Below are positions 44,918 to 54,391 of a stretch of DNA of 64,000 bases, piece after piece; position 1 is the stretch's first letter; each line of letters begins with the position of its first letter. The translations under genes were made by a program, and so were the position numbers. The DNA lies in contig WNDX01000001.1 in the NCBI GenBank assembly GCA_009914615.1, forward strand, positions 1 to 64,000. The letters are read 5' to 3'. Origin of the DNA: Herbaspirillum frisingense. GTDB lineage: Bacteria; Pseudomonadota; Gammaproteobacteria; Burkholderiales; Burkholderiaceae_D. A model generated the notes under the pieces. That model was given only the letters and a program-made list of their open reading frames with translations. It had not been told where the DNA came from and searched no databases.

Positions 44918-46436
44918 TTATTACCCTCCCGATCGATCGTTCCTGTTTGATCAGCCATTTGTTGCCCTGTTTCACGAAAATCAGGGTCTTGCGGCTGTCC
45001 ACCGTCAGCCGGTTGGAATTATATATCTGGCGATAGCGTACGGTCGCGGTATTGCCCTTGATGGCGATCTGGGCGTTGCTGACTTTCACGCTGATGTGGC
45101 CTTTGTCCTCGATGCGGGCGCGGCGTTCTTCGGCCCACTCCTTGCGGCTGGCGCCCTTGGGCGTGTCGAAGTCGCTGGCGTAGTGAGCCAGGTAGCTGCG
45201 CACGTCCTTGTCGCTCCAGGCCTTGGCCCAACTGTTGAGGGAGGCCAACACGGCGTTCTTGTCCTGGTCGGAGGCGGCGTCGGACTTGGCCTTGTCGGCC
45301 TTCGCCTTGTCCGCGGCGGCCTTGGCCTGCGCGGCCTTCTCGGCGGCGGCCAGTTTCTCGGCCTGGGCTGCCTTCTCCTTCTCGGCGCGGGCGGCCTTTT
45401 CTTTCTCCAGGCGCTCGGCCTTGTCCTTTTCCTTCTGGGCCAGCAAATCCTTCTGTTTCTGCTCGGCGGCGGCCTTGTCGGCAGCCAGCTTGTCTGCGCG
45501 GGCGCGGTCGGCGGCGGCTTTCTCGGCCGCCTTGTCCGCCGCGGCCTTGTCCGCAGCCGCCTTCTCGGTGGCGGCCTTATCCGCAGCCGCCTTGTCTGCC
45601 GCGGCTTTCTCGGCGGCAGTCTTGTCGGCCGATGCCTTGGCGATAGCGGTCTTTTCAGCCGCGGCCTTGTCTGCGGCTGCCTGCTGGGCGGCCTTCTCGG
45701 CGGCCAGCGCCTTGGCGCGTTCCTGCTGTTCGGCAGCGGCGGCGTCCGCCTTGGCCTTGGCATCGCGCTGCGCCTGGGCGGCCTGGCCGGGGGCGGCGCT
45801 GGCCAGGCGCGGCACGGTGCCGCCGGTGGCGTTGCCGTTGAGCGAGCGCAGCAGGGTCAGCTTGGGCTGCGGCACGTTGTTGGCCGGGTCGATCTGCAAG
45901 GCCTTGTCATAAGCTTGGCTGGCCAGCTTGGCGTACACGTCGCCCAGGTTTTCCAGCGCCGTGGCATAGGTCGGGTTGGTGCGCATGGCCATGTCCAGCG
46001 CGGCGCGCGCCTTGTCGTACTGGCCGTCGGCCGCGTACAGCACGGCCAGGTTGTTGTACGGCTCGGGCAGGTCGGGGAAGTCCTCGGTCAGTTTCGCGAA
46101 CACGGCGATGGCCTCGGCAGAACGGTTTTGTTCTGCTAAGATCAGGCCTTTCGTGAAACGCAGTTGCGCATCGCGCGGGTGTTTCGCGAGTATGGCGTCG
46201 GTCTTCGTCAGCGCTTCGGCGTACTGGCCGGCCCGCATCAGCTTGTTGATGTCGGACATTTCGCTGGCGTGGGCGGGCGTTGCAGGCACCGCGAAGAGGG
46301 CGGCCACAAGGCTGGACATCATTGCCGTCTTGTGGGCAGTTCTGCTGATCAAACCGCGCAAACCATGAATAGATGTCTGTTCTTGTGATTCTGGGGGCAT
46401 GGTTTTATCGATGCTATACTCGAAGAAAGCAGGCAT
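44547..46436 (-). CDS. Secreted TPR and coiled-coil protein with NTF2-like end, stop codon lost
   Basis: Frame of 629 residues; ATG 46436, 46400 or the MM near 46322 are possible starts, all giving a signal peptide cut near AHA|SEMSD. Then TPR repeats (about 60-190), a long Ala/Lys/Glu coiled coil (about 215-400, repeating AAADKAAAEK units, TolA-like) and an NTF2-like domain (LASLNSWAKAWSDKDVRSYL to KQGNKWLIKQER). The natural gene probably ended at the TAATAA at 44918-44923 in another frame; here the frame continues about 125 codons through the L,D-transpeptidase gene. A duplicated ATCG at 44931-44939 would explain the shift. It likely works with the adjacent L,D-transpeptidase in envelope maintenance. 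Confidence 0.8.
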   Translation of the reverse strand: MPAFFEYSIDKTMPPESQEQTSIHGLRGLISRTAHKTAMMSSLVAALFAVPATPAHASEMSDINKLMRAGQYAEALTKTDAILAKHPRDAQLRFTKGLILAEQNRSAEAIAVFAKLTEDFPDLPEPYNNLAVLYAADGQYDKARAALDMAMRTNPTYATALENLGDVYAKLASQAYDKALQIDPANNVPQPKLTLLRSLNGNATGGTVPRLASAAPGQAAQAQRDAKAKADAAAAEQQERAKALAAEKAAQQAAADKAAAEKTAIAKASADKTAAEKAAADKAAADKAATEKAAADKAAADKAAEKAAADRARADKLAADKAAAEQKQKDLLAQKEKDKAERLEKEKAARAEKEKAAQAEKLAAAEKAAQAKAAADKAKADKAKSDAASDQDKNAVLASLNSWAKAWSDKDVRSYLAHYASDFDTPKGASRKEWAEERRARIEDKGHISVKVSNAQIAIKGNTATVRYRQIYNSNRLTVDSRKTLIFVKQGNKWLIKQERSIGRVIIGGSRFARASCACAGTPADVVSGGPPHDGQRRLLFLDSSAERQPGRAARQAGPGSPADRYLQGSRRQSPARSPGQGRRLGGDLSHLPPRAPGARRPADDARAPGAQFRRHAGRPAGQAQGTER

Positions 46437-46624
46437 TTTATATCAAACAAGCACTACAAAAAGAGGTTTGGCTACCGTGTCGCGTTCATGTTGCAAGCGC
46501 TGCTAGAACAATGATCCAAGGGCAATGGCACCCATCCGGAAGCACTCTTCCTGACGCCGGCCCCAAGCGGAAAGCATGACCACGGCACTGTCACCAGTGC
46601 AGCCGAACCGAGAATTCCCATCCC

Positions 46625-48016
46625 ATGAGCGAGCTCAAGATTTACAACACGCTAGCGCGTGATAAGCAGACCTTTTCCCCGATCGAACCAGGCAAGGTGC
46701 GCTTGTACGTGTGCGGCATGACCGTGTATGACTATTGCCATATCGGCCATGCCCGCGTGCTGGTGGTGTTCGACATGGTGCAGCGCTGGCTGCGCGCAAG
46801 CGGCTTTGACGTCACTTATGTGCGCAACGTCACCGACATCGACGACAAGATCATCAAGCGCGCCGTCGAAAACCGCGAATCCATCCAGCAACTGACCGAC
46901 CGTTTCATCACGGCGATGAACGAGGATGCGGCCGCCCTGGGCGTGCAACGCCCCGACCACGAGCCGCGCGCCACGCAATACGTGCCGCAGATGCTGGAAC
47001 TGATCCGCAAGCTGGAACAGAACGGCCTGGCCTATAAGGCCGCCGATGGCGACGTCAACTACTCGGTGCGCGATTTCCCTGGCTACGGCAAGCTGTCCGG
47101 CAAGTCGCTGGACGACCTGCGCGCCGGCGAACGGGTGGACGTCAACACCGGCAAGCGTGATCCGCTGGATTTCGTGCTGTGGAAGGCCGCCAAGGAAAGC
47201 GAACCGGACGAAGCCAAGTGGGATTCGCAATGGGGCCGCGGCCGCCCGGGCTGGCATATCGAGTGCTCGGCGATGTCGAGCGACCTGCTGGGCGACCACT
47301 TCGACATCCATGGCGGTGGCCAGGATCTGCAATTCCCCCATCACGAAAACGAAATCGCTCAGTCCGAAGGCGCGCACCAGCACACCTTCGTCAATTATTG
47401 GATGCACAACGGCTTCGTGCGCATCGATAACGAGAAGATGTCGAAGTCCCTGGGCAACTTCTTTACCATCCGCGAAGTGCTGCAACAGTACGATTCGGAA
47501 GTGCTGCGCTTTTTCATCCTGCGCGCCCACTACCGCAGCCCGCTGAACTATTCCGACGCCCACCTGGACGACGCGCGCCAGGCGCTGACCCGCCTGTACA
47601 CGGCCCTGAAGGACGTGCCGGCGGAAGCGGGCGGCCTGGACGCCGGCGAGGCGCATGCGCTGCGCCTGGCCGAGGCGCTGAACGACGATTTCAATACGCC
47701 GGTGGCAATATCGGTGCTGTTCGAACTGGCCAATGAAGTCAACCGCAGCCGCTCGCCGCAGCACGCACGCCAGCTCAAGGCGTTGGCCGGCGTGCTGGGC
47801 CTGCTGCAGCGCGAACCGGCGGAATTCCTGAAGGGTGGCCCGGAGAGCGCGGGCGGCCTGGACGAGGCCGGCATCGAGGAACTGATCGCCGCCCGCGCGG
47901 CGGCCAAGCAGGGCAAGAACTTTGCCGAGGCGGACCGCATCCGTGCGGAACTGACCGCTGCCGGCATCATTCTGGAAGACAAACCGGGCGGCCTGACCGA
48001 ATGGCGGAGAGCTTGA
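46625..48016 (+). CDS. cysS: Cysteinyl-tRNA synthetase
   Basis: 463-residue class I synthetase. HIGH motif in [17 protein letters not shown]-type zinc site elements (YVCGMTVYD and the [11 protein letters not shown] segment), [20 protein letters not shown] and KMSKS at [12 protein letters not shown]. The start is directly behind CCC ATG at 46625 after a 188-base gap divergent from the TPR gene. Confidence 0.97.
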   Translation: MSELKIYNTLARDKQTFSPIEPGKVRLYVCGMTVYDYCHIGHARVLVVFDMVQRWLRASGFDVTYVRNVTDIDDKIIKRAVENRESIQQLTDRFITAMNEDAAALGVQRPDHEPRATQYVPQMLELIRKLEQNGLAYKAADGDVNYSVRDFPGYGKLSGKSLDDLRAGERVDVNTGKRDPLDFVLWKAAKESEPDEAKWDSQWGRGRPGWHIECSAMSSDLLGDHFDIHGGGQDLQFPHHENEIAQSEGAHQHTFVNYWMHNGFVRIDNEKMSKSLGNFFTIREVLQQYDSEVLRFFILRAHYRSPLNYSDAHLDDARQALTRLYTALKDVPAEAGGLDAGEAHALRLAEALNDDFNTPVAISVLFELANEVNRSRSPQHARQLKALAGVLGLLQREPAEFLKGGPESAGGLDEAGIEELIAARAAAKQGKNFAEADRIRAELTAAGIILEDKPGGLTEWRRA

Positions 48017-48017
48017 G

Positions 48018-48677
48018 TTGAATACCAACAGAAAAACAAATCCGGCCGATCCCAGTCTGATCGTCCCGGCTTACTGGGAAGACGCCAAGGCCGAGCTGAT
48101 GAAGCGCGACCGCATCATGCGCAAGATCATCCCCCAGTTCGGCGATCTGCAACTGACCGTGCGCGGCGACGCCTTCACCACGCTGGCGCGCTCCATCATC
48201 GGCCAGCAGATTTCGACCAAGGCTGCCAATGCCGTGTGGCAACGTTTCGTCGAAGCCTGTCCCAAATGCGTTCCGGCCCAGGTCATCCGCACCGGCCCGG
48301 AAGGGCTGGCGGCCTGCGGCCTGTCCAAGCGCAAGGCCGAATACATCCTCGACCTGGCCGACCATTTCAAGGCCAAGACCGTGCATCCGGACAAATGGAC
48401 CGAGATGGAAGACGAGGACGTCATCGCGGAAATGATCCAGATCCGCGGCATCGGCCGCTGGACAGCCGAGATGTTTTTGATATTTAATCTGCTGCGCCCG
48501 AACGTGCTGCCGCTGGATGACCTGGGATTGCTCAAGGGCATCAGCATCAGCTATTTCTCGGGCGAGCCCGTGTCGCGCAGCGATGCGCGCGAAGTCGCCG
48601 CGAACTGGGAACCGTGGCGCACCGTTGCCACATGGTATCTCTGGCGCAGCCTGGACCCGCTGCCGTCGGACTATTGA
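48018..48677 (+). CDS. DNA-3-methyladenine glycosylase, HhH-GPD (AlkA-like)
   Basis: 219 residues from TTG 48018, which follows the cysS stop by one base. A base-excision glycosylase for alkylated purines: hairpin-helix-hairpin IQIRGIGRWTAEMFLIF and the GPD with the catalytic Asp in LPLDDLG (167/168). It lacks AlkA's N-terminal domain. It lies in the frequent Burkholderiales order cysS - glycosylase - accA. Confidence 0.9.
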   Translation: MNTNRKTNPADPSLIVPAYWEDAKAELMKRDRIMRKIIPQFGDLQLTVRGDAFTTLARSIIGQQISTKAANAVWQRFVEACPKCVPAQVIRTGPEGLAACGLSKRKAEYILDLADHFKAKTVHPDKWTEMEDEDVIAEMIQIRGIGRWTAEMFLIFNLLRPNVLPLDDLGLLKGISISYFSGEPVSRSDAREVAANWEPWRTVATWYLWRSLDPLPSDY

Positions 48678-48825
48678 TATCGGGGAAGAGGCCGGGGTAG
48701 GCCGCTGGTGTATACTCCGCTCCTCGCAAGATTGAAGGCAAACCGGCGATGCCGCGTTCGTGAAGCTGAAACCCGCATGGGACGGACTTCCCGCACATCA
48801 CCGGACTTGTTGAAAAAGGAACACA

Positions 48826-49806
48826 ATGAGTAAATCGACAACGACTTTTCTGGGCTTCGAGCAGGCCATCGCCGAGCTGGATGCCAAGATCGAAGAGTTG
48901 CGTTTTGTACAGGACGACTCGGCCGTCGACATCTCGGAAGAGATCGAACGCCTGGTCAAGAAAAGCCAGCAACTGACCAAGGACATCTACGCCAAGCTCA
49001 CGCCCTGGCAGGTCTCGCAGATTGCCCGCCACCCGCAGCGCCCCTACACCATGGACTACGTCCGTGAGTGCTTCACCGACTTCCACGAACTGCATGGCGA
49101 CCGCACCTTCGCCGACGACCAGTCCATCGTCGGCGGTCTGGCCCGCTTCAACGGCCAGGCGTGCATGGTGATCGGCCACCAGAAAGGCCGCGACACCAAG
49201 GAACGCGCGCTGCGCAACTTCGGCATGCCCAAGCCGGAAGGCTATCGCAAGGCGATGCGCCTGATGAAGGTGGCCGAGAAATTCAACTTGCCGATCTTTA
49301 CCTTCGTCGATACCCCCGGCGCCTTCCCCGGCATCGATGCGGAAGAACGCGGCCAGTCCGAAGCCATCGGCCATAACCTGTACGTGATGGCCGAACTGAA
49401 GGTGCCGCTGATCGCCACCATCATCGGCGAAGGCGGTTCCGGCGGCGCATTGGCGATCGCCGTGGGCGACTCGGTGCTGATGCTGCAATACGCGACCTAC
49501 TCGGTGATCTCGCCGGAAGGCTGCGCTTCCATCCTCTGGAAGACCGCCGACCGCGCCGCCGATGCGGCCGAAGCGCTGGGCCTGACCGCGCATCGCCTCA
49601 AGGCCATCGGCTTGATCGACAAGATCGTCAACGAACCGCTGGGCGGCGCGCATCGCGATCCCAAGCAGATGGCGTCGCTGCTCAAGCGCGCGCTGTCGGA
49701 CACGCTGCGCCAGTTCCAGGGCATGAAGACCAAGGAACTGCTGGCGGCGCGTCACGAGAAGCTGATGGCTTACGGCAAGTTCAAGGAATTGAACTCGGCT
49801 GAATAA
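48826..49806 (+). CDS. accA: Acetyl-CoA carboxylase carboxyltransferase subunit alpha
   Basis: 326 residues. With AccD it transfers carboxyl from biotin to acetyl-CoA, the first step of fatty acid synthesis. Family regions are [59 protein letters not shown] and [29 protein letters not shown]-type binding site precedes the ATG. The order with tilS following is common in betaproteobacteria. Confidence 0.97.
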   Translation: MSKSTTTFLGFEQAIAELDAKIEELRFVQDDSAVDISEEIERLVKKSQQLTKDIYAKLTPWQVSQIARHPQRPYTMDYVRECFTDFHELHGDRTFADDQSIVGGLARFNGQACMVIGHQKGRDTKERALRNFGMPKPEGYRKAMRLMKVAEKFNLPIFTFVDTPGAFPGIDAEERGQSEAIGHNLYVMAELKVPLIATIIGEGGSGGALAIAVGDSVLMLQYATYSVISPEGCASILWKTADRAADAAEALGLTAHRLKAIGLIDKIVNEPLGGAHRDPKQMASLLKRALSDTLRQFQGMKTKELLAARHEKLMAYGKFKELNSAE

Positions 49807-49868
49807 GTGGATCACTAAGCGGCTCACGCCCTTCCGGCCGCTGCGCGGCAGCGCCGGACAAGTCCAAG

Positions 49869-49894
49869 CGCCAGCGATCCGTCGCTGGCGTTTG
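49869..49894 (+). terminator. Possible terminator hairpin after accA
   Basis: CGCCAGCGA (49869-49877) pairs with TCGCTGGCG (49882-49890), loop TCCG, followed by a weak TTTG. It is 63 bases after the accA stop and 52 bases before tilS. The T-tract is poor, so read-through is likely. Confidence 0.45.
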
Positions 49895-49945
49895 TCGTTT
49901 CTGGATCGCTGCCTGATCCTTTCTTTCTGCTTGCCCGCCGATTTC

Positions 49946-51367
49946 ATGTCCGATCTTTCTTCCCCCTCCGATGATGCCATCCCCGCCGGCAAGGTCGCAC
50001 AGGCATTGACGCAGGCCTTGCGCGGGGCGCTGGAGGCGATCGGTTTCGACGCTGGCGCCGATACGCTGGCCGTGGCTTATAGCGGTGGCCTGGATTCATC
50101 GGTGCTGCTCGACGTCGCCGCCGCATTGGCTGCGGAGCAGGGGCTGCGCCTGCTGGCGCTGCACGTGCATCACGGCTTGAGTCCCAACGCCGATGCCTGG
50201 CTGGCGCATTGCGCGCAGCGCTGCGCGGCGCTGGCGTTGCCGTTCCATGCCGAGCGCGTGGCGCTGGACAAGGTCGCCGACAGCGGCGTGGAGGAGGCCG
50301 CGCGCCTGGCACGCTATGCCGCGCTCGGACGCCTGTGCCGCGAGCACGGCGCGCGCCTGCTGCTGACCGCGCATCATCTCGACGACCAGGCGGAGACCGT
50401 GCTGCTGCAACTGCTGCGCGGCAGCGGGCTGGCGGGAATGTCCGGCATGGAGGCGTCCAACACCGCCCCCGCGCTGCTGGGCGATGAAGCCACGCTGATC
50501 GCGCGCCCCTTCCTGGCGGCAACGCGCGCCCAGCTTGAAGCCTATGCGGACGGGCGCGGGCTGCCCCATATCGAAGACGAATCCAACGCCGACACGCGCT
50601 ATGCACGCAATGCCCTGCGCCATCAGGTGATGCCGGCGCTGGGCCGGGCTTTCCCCGGTTTCCAGCAGCGCCTCGCGCGTGCCGCCGGGCATGCGCAGGG
50701 TGCGCAGGAACTGCTGCAGGAAGTGGCGCAGCAGGATCTGGCGCGCTGCGGCCACGAAAATCATTTGCTGATGCCGGCGTTGCGCGCGCTGAGCGAACAG
50801 CGCTTCTTCAACCTGATGCGCCACTGGTTCGCGTTGCGCGGCATGCGCATGCCGTCCGCGGCCTGGATGCAGGAGATGCGCAGCCAGTTGCTGGAAGCGG
50901 ATGTGGAGGCGCAGCTCTGCGTGTCGCATCCCGACGGCGAGGTGCATCGCTATCGCGAACGCGTATTCCTGGCGCCGCGCCGCACGCCGCCCGACGAGGG
51001 GCTGGTGCTGCGCCTGAAGTGGAATGGCGAGGCGAGCCTGGCCATAGCCCCGTACTACGGCGCGCTGCATTTCGATCGACTGGAGCAGGGCGATGCGCGG
51101 CCGGGCTTCGACGCCGGTTGGCTGCGGGCGCAGACGCTGCAGGTGCAGGGGCGCAGCGGCGGCGAGCGCATCAAGCTGGCCGCCAATCGTCCTGCGCGCA
51201 GTCTGAAGCAGCACTTCCAGAGTGCCGACGTGCCGGCCTGGGAGCGGCCGTTCCTGCCGCTGCTGCTGGCCGGCGACGCGCTGATCTTCGCGGCCGGCAT
51301 CGGCATGGATTGCGCGCATTTCGCCACCGGCGGCGAGCGCATCGCCATTCGCTGGCAGGCGCGCTGA
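49946..51367 (+). CDS. tilS: tRNA(Ile)-lysidine synthetase
   Basis: 473 residues from ATG 49946. Modifies C34 of the CAU-anticodon tRNA-Ile to lysidine using ATP. PP-loop AYSGGLDSSVLLD near residue 46, LLALHVHHGLSPNADAW, LLTAHHLDDQAETVLLQLLR and the C-terminal domain with the RIKLAANRPARSLKQHFQ stretch are present. It follows accA by 139 bases. Confidence 0.95.
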   Translation: MSDLSSPSDDAIPAGKVAQALTQALRGALEAIGFDAGADTLAVAYSGGLDSSVLLDVAAALAAEQGLRLLALHVHHGLSPNADAWLAHCAQRCAALALPFHAERVALDKVADSGVEEAARLARYAALGRLCREHGARLLLTAHHLDDQAETVLLQLLRGSGLAGMSGMEASNTAPALLGDEATLIARPFLAATRAQLEAYADGRGLPHIEDESNADTRYARNALRHQVMPALGRAFPGFQQRLARAAGHAQGAQELLQEVAQQDLARCGHENHLLMPALRALSEQRFFNLMRHWFALRGMRMPSAAWMQEMRSQLLEADVEAQLCVSHPDGEVHRYRERVFLAPRRTPPDEGLVLRLKWNGEASLAIAPYYGALHFDRLEQGDARPGFDAGWLRAQTLQVQGRSGGERIKLAANRPARSLKQHFQSADVPAWERPFLPLLLAGDALIFAAGIGMDCAHFATGGERIAIRWQAR

Positions 51368-51390
51368 TCCCGTCCCGCGTCATCGGCGGG

Positions 51391-51432
51391 AAAAAAATGC
51401 CGCACCAAGGCCTTGCGGCGAGGGTGCGGCAT
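51391..51432 (-). terminator. Rho-independent terminator after the first Asr-like gene
   Basis: Minus strand: ATGCCGCACC and GGTGCGGCAT form a perfect 10-bp stem around a ~16-base structured loop, then seven T. It lies between tilS (+) and the convergent small gene. Confidence 0.85.
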
Positions 51433-51495
51433 CTCAGTCATCCCTGACATGGGTGGAGCGCCGGGGCGCTCCGGTGATGCTCCTTGCGCTACGGC

Positions 51496-51774
51496 TTACT
51501 TCTTGGCGCCATCGGCAGCCGGCTTGGACTCAGTGGCGTTGTCCACCTTGGCCTTGGCTTTCTTTGCGGTCTTCTTGGTGGCCTTCTTCACTTCATGCGC
51601 CTTGGCCTTGGTGGCGGCTTCAGCCTTGGTAGCCGGGCCAGGGCCGGGATTGGTGCCCGGCGCCGAGGCCGGCGCGGTGCCGGTGGGCGCGGCAGTCGGG
51701 GCGCCGGTCTGTGCGAACACCGGCAGGGTCAGGGCCGACAGCAGGGAAGCGACGATGATGGCTTTGGTCTTCAT
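51496..51774 (-). CDS. Small secreted Ala/Lys/Pro-rich protein (Asr-like), copy 1
   Basis: 92 residues: a signal peptide (MKTKAIIVASLLSALTLPVF, cleavage near AQTG), then a low-complexity mature part of Ala, Pro, Thr and Lys (KKATKKTAKKAKAK). Composition and layout resemble acid-shock protein Asr of enterobacteria, but no conserved domain can be claimed. It has a close paralogue 137 bases upstream on the same strand. Confidence 0.75.
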   Translation of the reverse strand: MKTKAIIVASLLSALTLPVFAQTGAPTAAPTGTAPASAPGTNPGPGPATKAEAATKAKAHEVKKATKKTAKKAKAKVDNATESKPAADGAKK

Positions 51775-51911
51775 GGTGATGTCCTTTCAAAAAGCGGATG
51801 GCGTATCCGTGATGCGTATGCGGTAAAGCGGTATGCGGTGAAATCCGGTGAAGCTGATTCATGCCGCGACGCGCTGTCCGTTACCGGGGCCGGCGCGCCG
51901 CGACGGCGGAA

Positions 51912-52169
51912 TTACTTGGTCTTGGCAGCGGCGTCGGCGGCCGGCTTGGCGTCAGCGCCTGCGGCTTCCTTCTTCTCGCTCTTTTCAGACTTCTTGGCCG
52001 CCTTCTTGTGCTTGGCGTGCGAGGTCTTGGCCTTGGGCGCGGCGTCGGTCGCGGCGGCTGCGGGAGCGGCAGGCGCGGCTGCCGGGGCAGCGGCGGCGCC
52101 GGTTTGTGCGAACACCGGCAGGGCCAGGGCGGTCAGCAGGGAGGCAACGATGACGGATTTGGTTTTCAT
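51912..52169 (-). CDS. Small secreted Ala/Lys-rich protein (Asr-like), copy 2
   Basis: 85 residues, starting MKTKSVIVASLLTALALPVF like copy 1, then Ala/Pro-rich and His/Lys-rich (KTSHAKHKKAAKKSEKSEKK). The shared signal peptide shows recent duplication of the two genes while the mature parts diverged in sequence but kept composition. Confidence 0.75.
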   Translation of the reverse strand: MKTKSVIVASLLTALALPVFAQTGAAAAPAAAPAAPAAAATDAAPKAKTSHAKHKKAAKKSEKSEKKEAAGADAKPAADAAAKTK

Positions 52170-52387
52170 GGCAATGTCCTTTTGAAAGTATGGATTACGC
52201 TCGGCGTTTGATTCTGCGTTGATCGCTTGTCGTTGCGCCTTACTCCCAATAACGAATTGCCGATCCGGTGGACGACATCAAAGTGTTTCATTTCATCGTA
52301 GATTTGTAAGCAATCGTTGCCGCGATGTCGTCGCTGGTTTTCACCTTGGTGTGCTTCTCCCGTGACGAAGAAACCGCCCCGGCTGCC

Positions 52388-52537
52388 TCAGATGAATTTG
52401 CCGTGCCCCACCAGCCCCATCACGCCGATGAAGATCAGATAGATGGCGACGATGAAATTGAGCAGACGTGGCGCGATGAGAATCAGGATGCCGGCGATCA
52501 GCGAGACCAGCGGCGTCAGGGACAGGTGCAGGTTCAT
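52388..52537 (-). CDS. Small membrane protein, DUF3096-like, copy 1
   Basis: 49 residues: starts MNLHLSLTPLVSLIAGILIL and ends FIGVMGLVGHGKFI. Two membrane helices of about 18 residues with a short loop (APRLLN). AAGGAGAC stands 5 bases before the ATG. It is a paralogue of the next gene, with identical spacing of helices. Function unknown. Confidence 0.75.
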   Translation of the reverse strand: MNLHLSLTPLVSLIAGILILIAPRLLNFIVAIYLIFIGVMGLVGHGKFI

Positions 52538-52564
52538 GAGGTCTCCTTGGACTGTGTCTCAGTC

Positions 52565-52699
52565 TCAGCCGAACAGGCCCACCAGGCCGATCACGATCAG
52601 ATACAGCGCCACGATGTAATTCAGCAGTTTCGGCATGGCCAGGATCAGGATGCCGGCGATCAGAGCGGCCAGCGGGCCGAAGGAAAGATGGATGTCCAT
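52565..52699 (-). CDS. Small membrane protein, DUF3096-like, copy 2
   Basis: 44 residues: starts MDIHLSFGPLAALIAGILIL and ends YLIVIGLVGLFG, aligned along its length to copy 1. GGAG lies 7 bases before the ATG. The two genes are 27 bases apart and probably one transcript. Confidence 0.75.
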   Translation of the reverse strand: MDIHLSFGPLAALIAGILILAMPKLLNYIVALYLIVIGLVGLFG

Positions 52700-52847
52700 G
52701 CTGCGTCTCCGTGTCATTCGATATCGGTTGAGATGCCGCGCGTCGGGTGAAGTTCTGGCGTGAATGGCTGAGCCTGCTGTAGGCGCACAGGAAGTCGCCG
52801 GCTTCTTTATAATGACCGACTTTCCCATCAGCATCATCGAGATTCCC

Positions 52848-53507
52848 ATGGCCTATCAAACCTGGTTTGCATTTTTCGTCGCCGCTTGCGTGATCGCCAT
52901 CTCGCCCGGATCGGGCGCGGTGCTGTCGATGAGCCACGGCCTGAACTATGGCGTGCGCCGCACCAGCGCCACCATCCTGGGCCTGGAGATCGCGCTGGTG
53001 GTGATCCTGATCATCGCCGGCGCCGGCGTCGGCTCGCTGCTGGTGGCCTCGGAAACGGCTTTCAACATCATCAAGGTGGCCGGTGCGCTGTACCTGATCT
53101 ATCTCGGCTTCTCGCAATGGCGCGCCCCGGTGCCGGCCCAGAATGAAGGCGCCGCGCTCGATGCCGCCAACGCCAGCGCCGCCGCCGCGCGCGGCCAGGC
53201 CTGGTGGCAGCGTTGCATGACCGGTTTCCTGACCAATGCCACCAATCCCAAGGGCATCGTCTTCATGGTGGCGGTGCTGCCGCAATTCATCGATCACGAC
53301 CGCCCGCTGTGGCTGCAACTGCTGGTGCTGGCAGTGACCATGGTGGCGGTGGATCTGGTGGTGATGCACGGCTATGCCTTCGCGGCCAGCCGCCTGCAAC
53401 GCTTCTTCCGCAGCCAGAAGGCGGTCAAGGCGCAGAATCGTTTCTTCGGCGGCGTGCTGATGCTGGTGGGCGCAGGCTTGTTCTTCTTTAAGCGCGCCCA
53501 GCACTGA
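52848..53507 (+). CDS. LysE/RhtB-family amino-acid exporter
   Basis: 219 residues from ATG 52848 (an ATG at 52812 is the alternative). Six membrane segments with the RhtB hallmark AISPGSGAVLSMSHGLNYG near the N-terminus and KVAGALYLIYLGFSQWRA; FLTNATNPKGIVFMVAVLPQ in the second half is typical of homoserine/threonine exporters. Exports amino acids or analogues; the substrate is not fixed by sequence. Confidence 0.9.
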   Translation: MAYQTWFAFFVAACVIAISPGSGAVLSMSHGLNYGVRRTSATILGLEIALVVILIIAGAGVGSLLVASETAFNIIKVAGALYLIYLGFSQWRAPVPAQNEGAALDAANASAAAARGQAWWQRCMTGFLTNATNPKGIVFMVAVLPQFIDHDRPLWLQLLVLAVTMVAVDLVVMHGYAFAASRLQRFFRSQKAVKAQNRFFGGVLMLVGAGLFFFKRAQH

Positions 53508-53528
53508 GGCGAACGCGGATGACTCGCC

Positions 53529-53564
53529 CATGAAAAAGCCCCGGCATGCCGGGGCTTTTTCATG
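53529..53564. terminator. Bidirectional terminator between rhtB-like gene and psiF
   Basis: The perfect palindrome CATGAAAAAGCCCCGG plus its complement, with A and T runs on both sides, sits between two convergent genes and can end both. Confidence 0.9.
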
Positions 53565-53581
53565 CCGGGAAGCGGCGGGAA

Positions 53582-53878
53582 TTACTTGTCTTTCTTCAGG
53601 CAGGACGACATGAAGGCCTTGCGCTCGTCACCCTTCTTGCCGGCGGCGTCGGCATTGCACTGCTTCATCTTGTCTTGCTGGGTGGCCGGCTTGGCGGGCT
53701 GATCCTTCTTCAGACAGGAAGACATGAAGGCCTTGCGCTCGTCGCCTTTCTTGCCGGCGGCGTCGGCGTTGCATTGCTTCATCTTGTCCTGCTGCGAATT
53801 CTGCGCCATGGCGGGCGCAGCCACCAGCAGCGGGGCGGCCAGTGCGAAAGAGGTGATGGCGATCAGCAGTTTTTTCAT
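53582..53878 (-). CDS. psiF: PsiF-family phosphate-starvation-inducible protein with two repeats
   Basis: 98 residues from ATG 53878. A signal peptide (MKKLLIAITSFALAAPLLVA, cleavage near AMA|QNSQQ), then two almost identical repeats of about 30 residues, QQDKMKQCNADAAGKKGDER and KAFMSSCLKK, joined by DQPAKPAT. Each repeat has two Cys. The repetition of the whole PsiF unit is visible in the DNA. Longer frame starts upstream have no ribosome binding site. Confidence 0.88.
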   Translation of the reverse strand: MKKLLIAITSFALAAPLLVAAPAMAQNSQQDKMKQCNADAAGKKGDERKAFMSSCLKKDQPAKPATQQDKMKQCNADAAGKKGDERKAFMSSCLKKDK

Positions 53879-54001
53879 TGGTATCTCCCTGGACAGAGTG
53901 GATTCGAGATGCCGGCAAATCAAAAGCAGGGTGCTTGAATCTGCAGACGAGCGCATTACAACATGAAAGTTTACGCCTGCCTAGCAGAGCCGGCCCAGGG
54001 T

Positions 54002-54391
54002 TCAGCGTACACAGGCCAGATCGCCTTCCGGGCAACCGGCCAAGGCCTTGAGCTCCTCGGTGCGCTGGCGCGTCTTCTCGGCCAGGCAGCTTTGCTGCAC
54101 CATGGGCGCGGCCGAGCCGCCGGCGGCGTTGGCGCTTTCGAAGCGGCAGGACAGGTCGCGGTACTTGATCCAGGCCAGTTGCACGTCGCGGATCTGGTTC
54201 TGCTGGGCCGGACGCAGCTTGGCGCGATAGGCCACATAGGTGGCGTTGAGGTCGGCATCGGCCTGGTTCAGCGCCTGCGAGGCGCAAGCGTTCATTTCGG
54301 CCTGGGTGGAGGCCTTGGCGCAGTCAGCGGCATGCGCACCGGCGGACGCGCACAGGGCCAGGAGCAGGGTAAGGCGGAGGACGGCTTTCAT
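54002..54391 (-). CDS. LprI-like lysozyme-inhibitor family protein (DUF1311)
   Basis: 129 residues with signal peptide (cleavage near AHA|ADCAK). Conserved pattern STQAEMNACASQALNQADAD followed by LAWIKYRDLSCRFESA and AGCPEGDLACVR, six Cys spread for disulphides. Family members are periplasmic; one is a lysozyme inhibitor. Its own promoter is likely. Confidence 0.85.
   Translation of the reverse strand: MKAVLRLTLLLALCASAGAHAADCAKASTQAEMNACASQALNQADADLNATYVAYRAKLRPAQQNQIRDVQLAWIKYRDLSCRFESANAAGGSAAPMVQQSCLAEKTRQRTEELKALAGCPEGDLACVR

Noticed and set aside
44769..46139. Plus-strand Gly/Leu-rich frame of 456 codons
   Set aside because: Antisense to the TPR/coiled-coil gene; the Gly-Leu pattern is the complement of the Ala/Lys coiled-coil codons.
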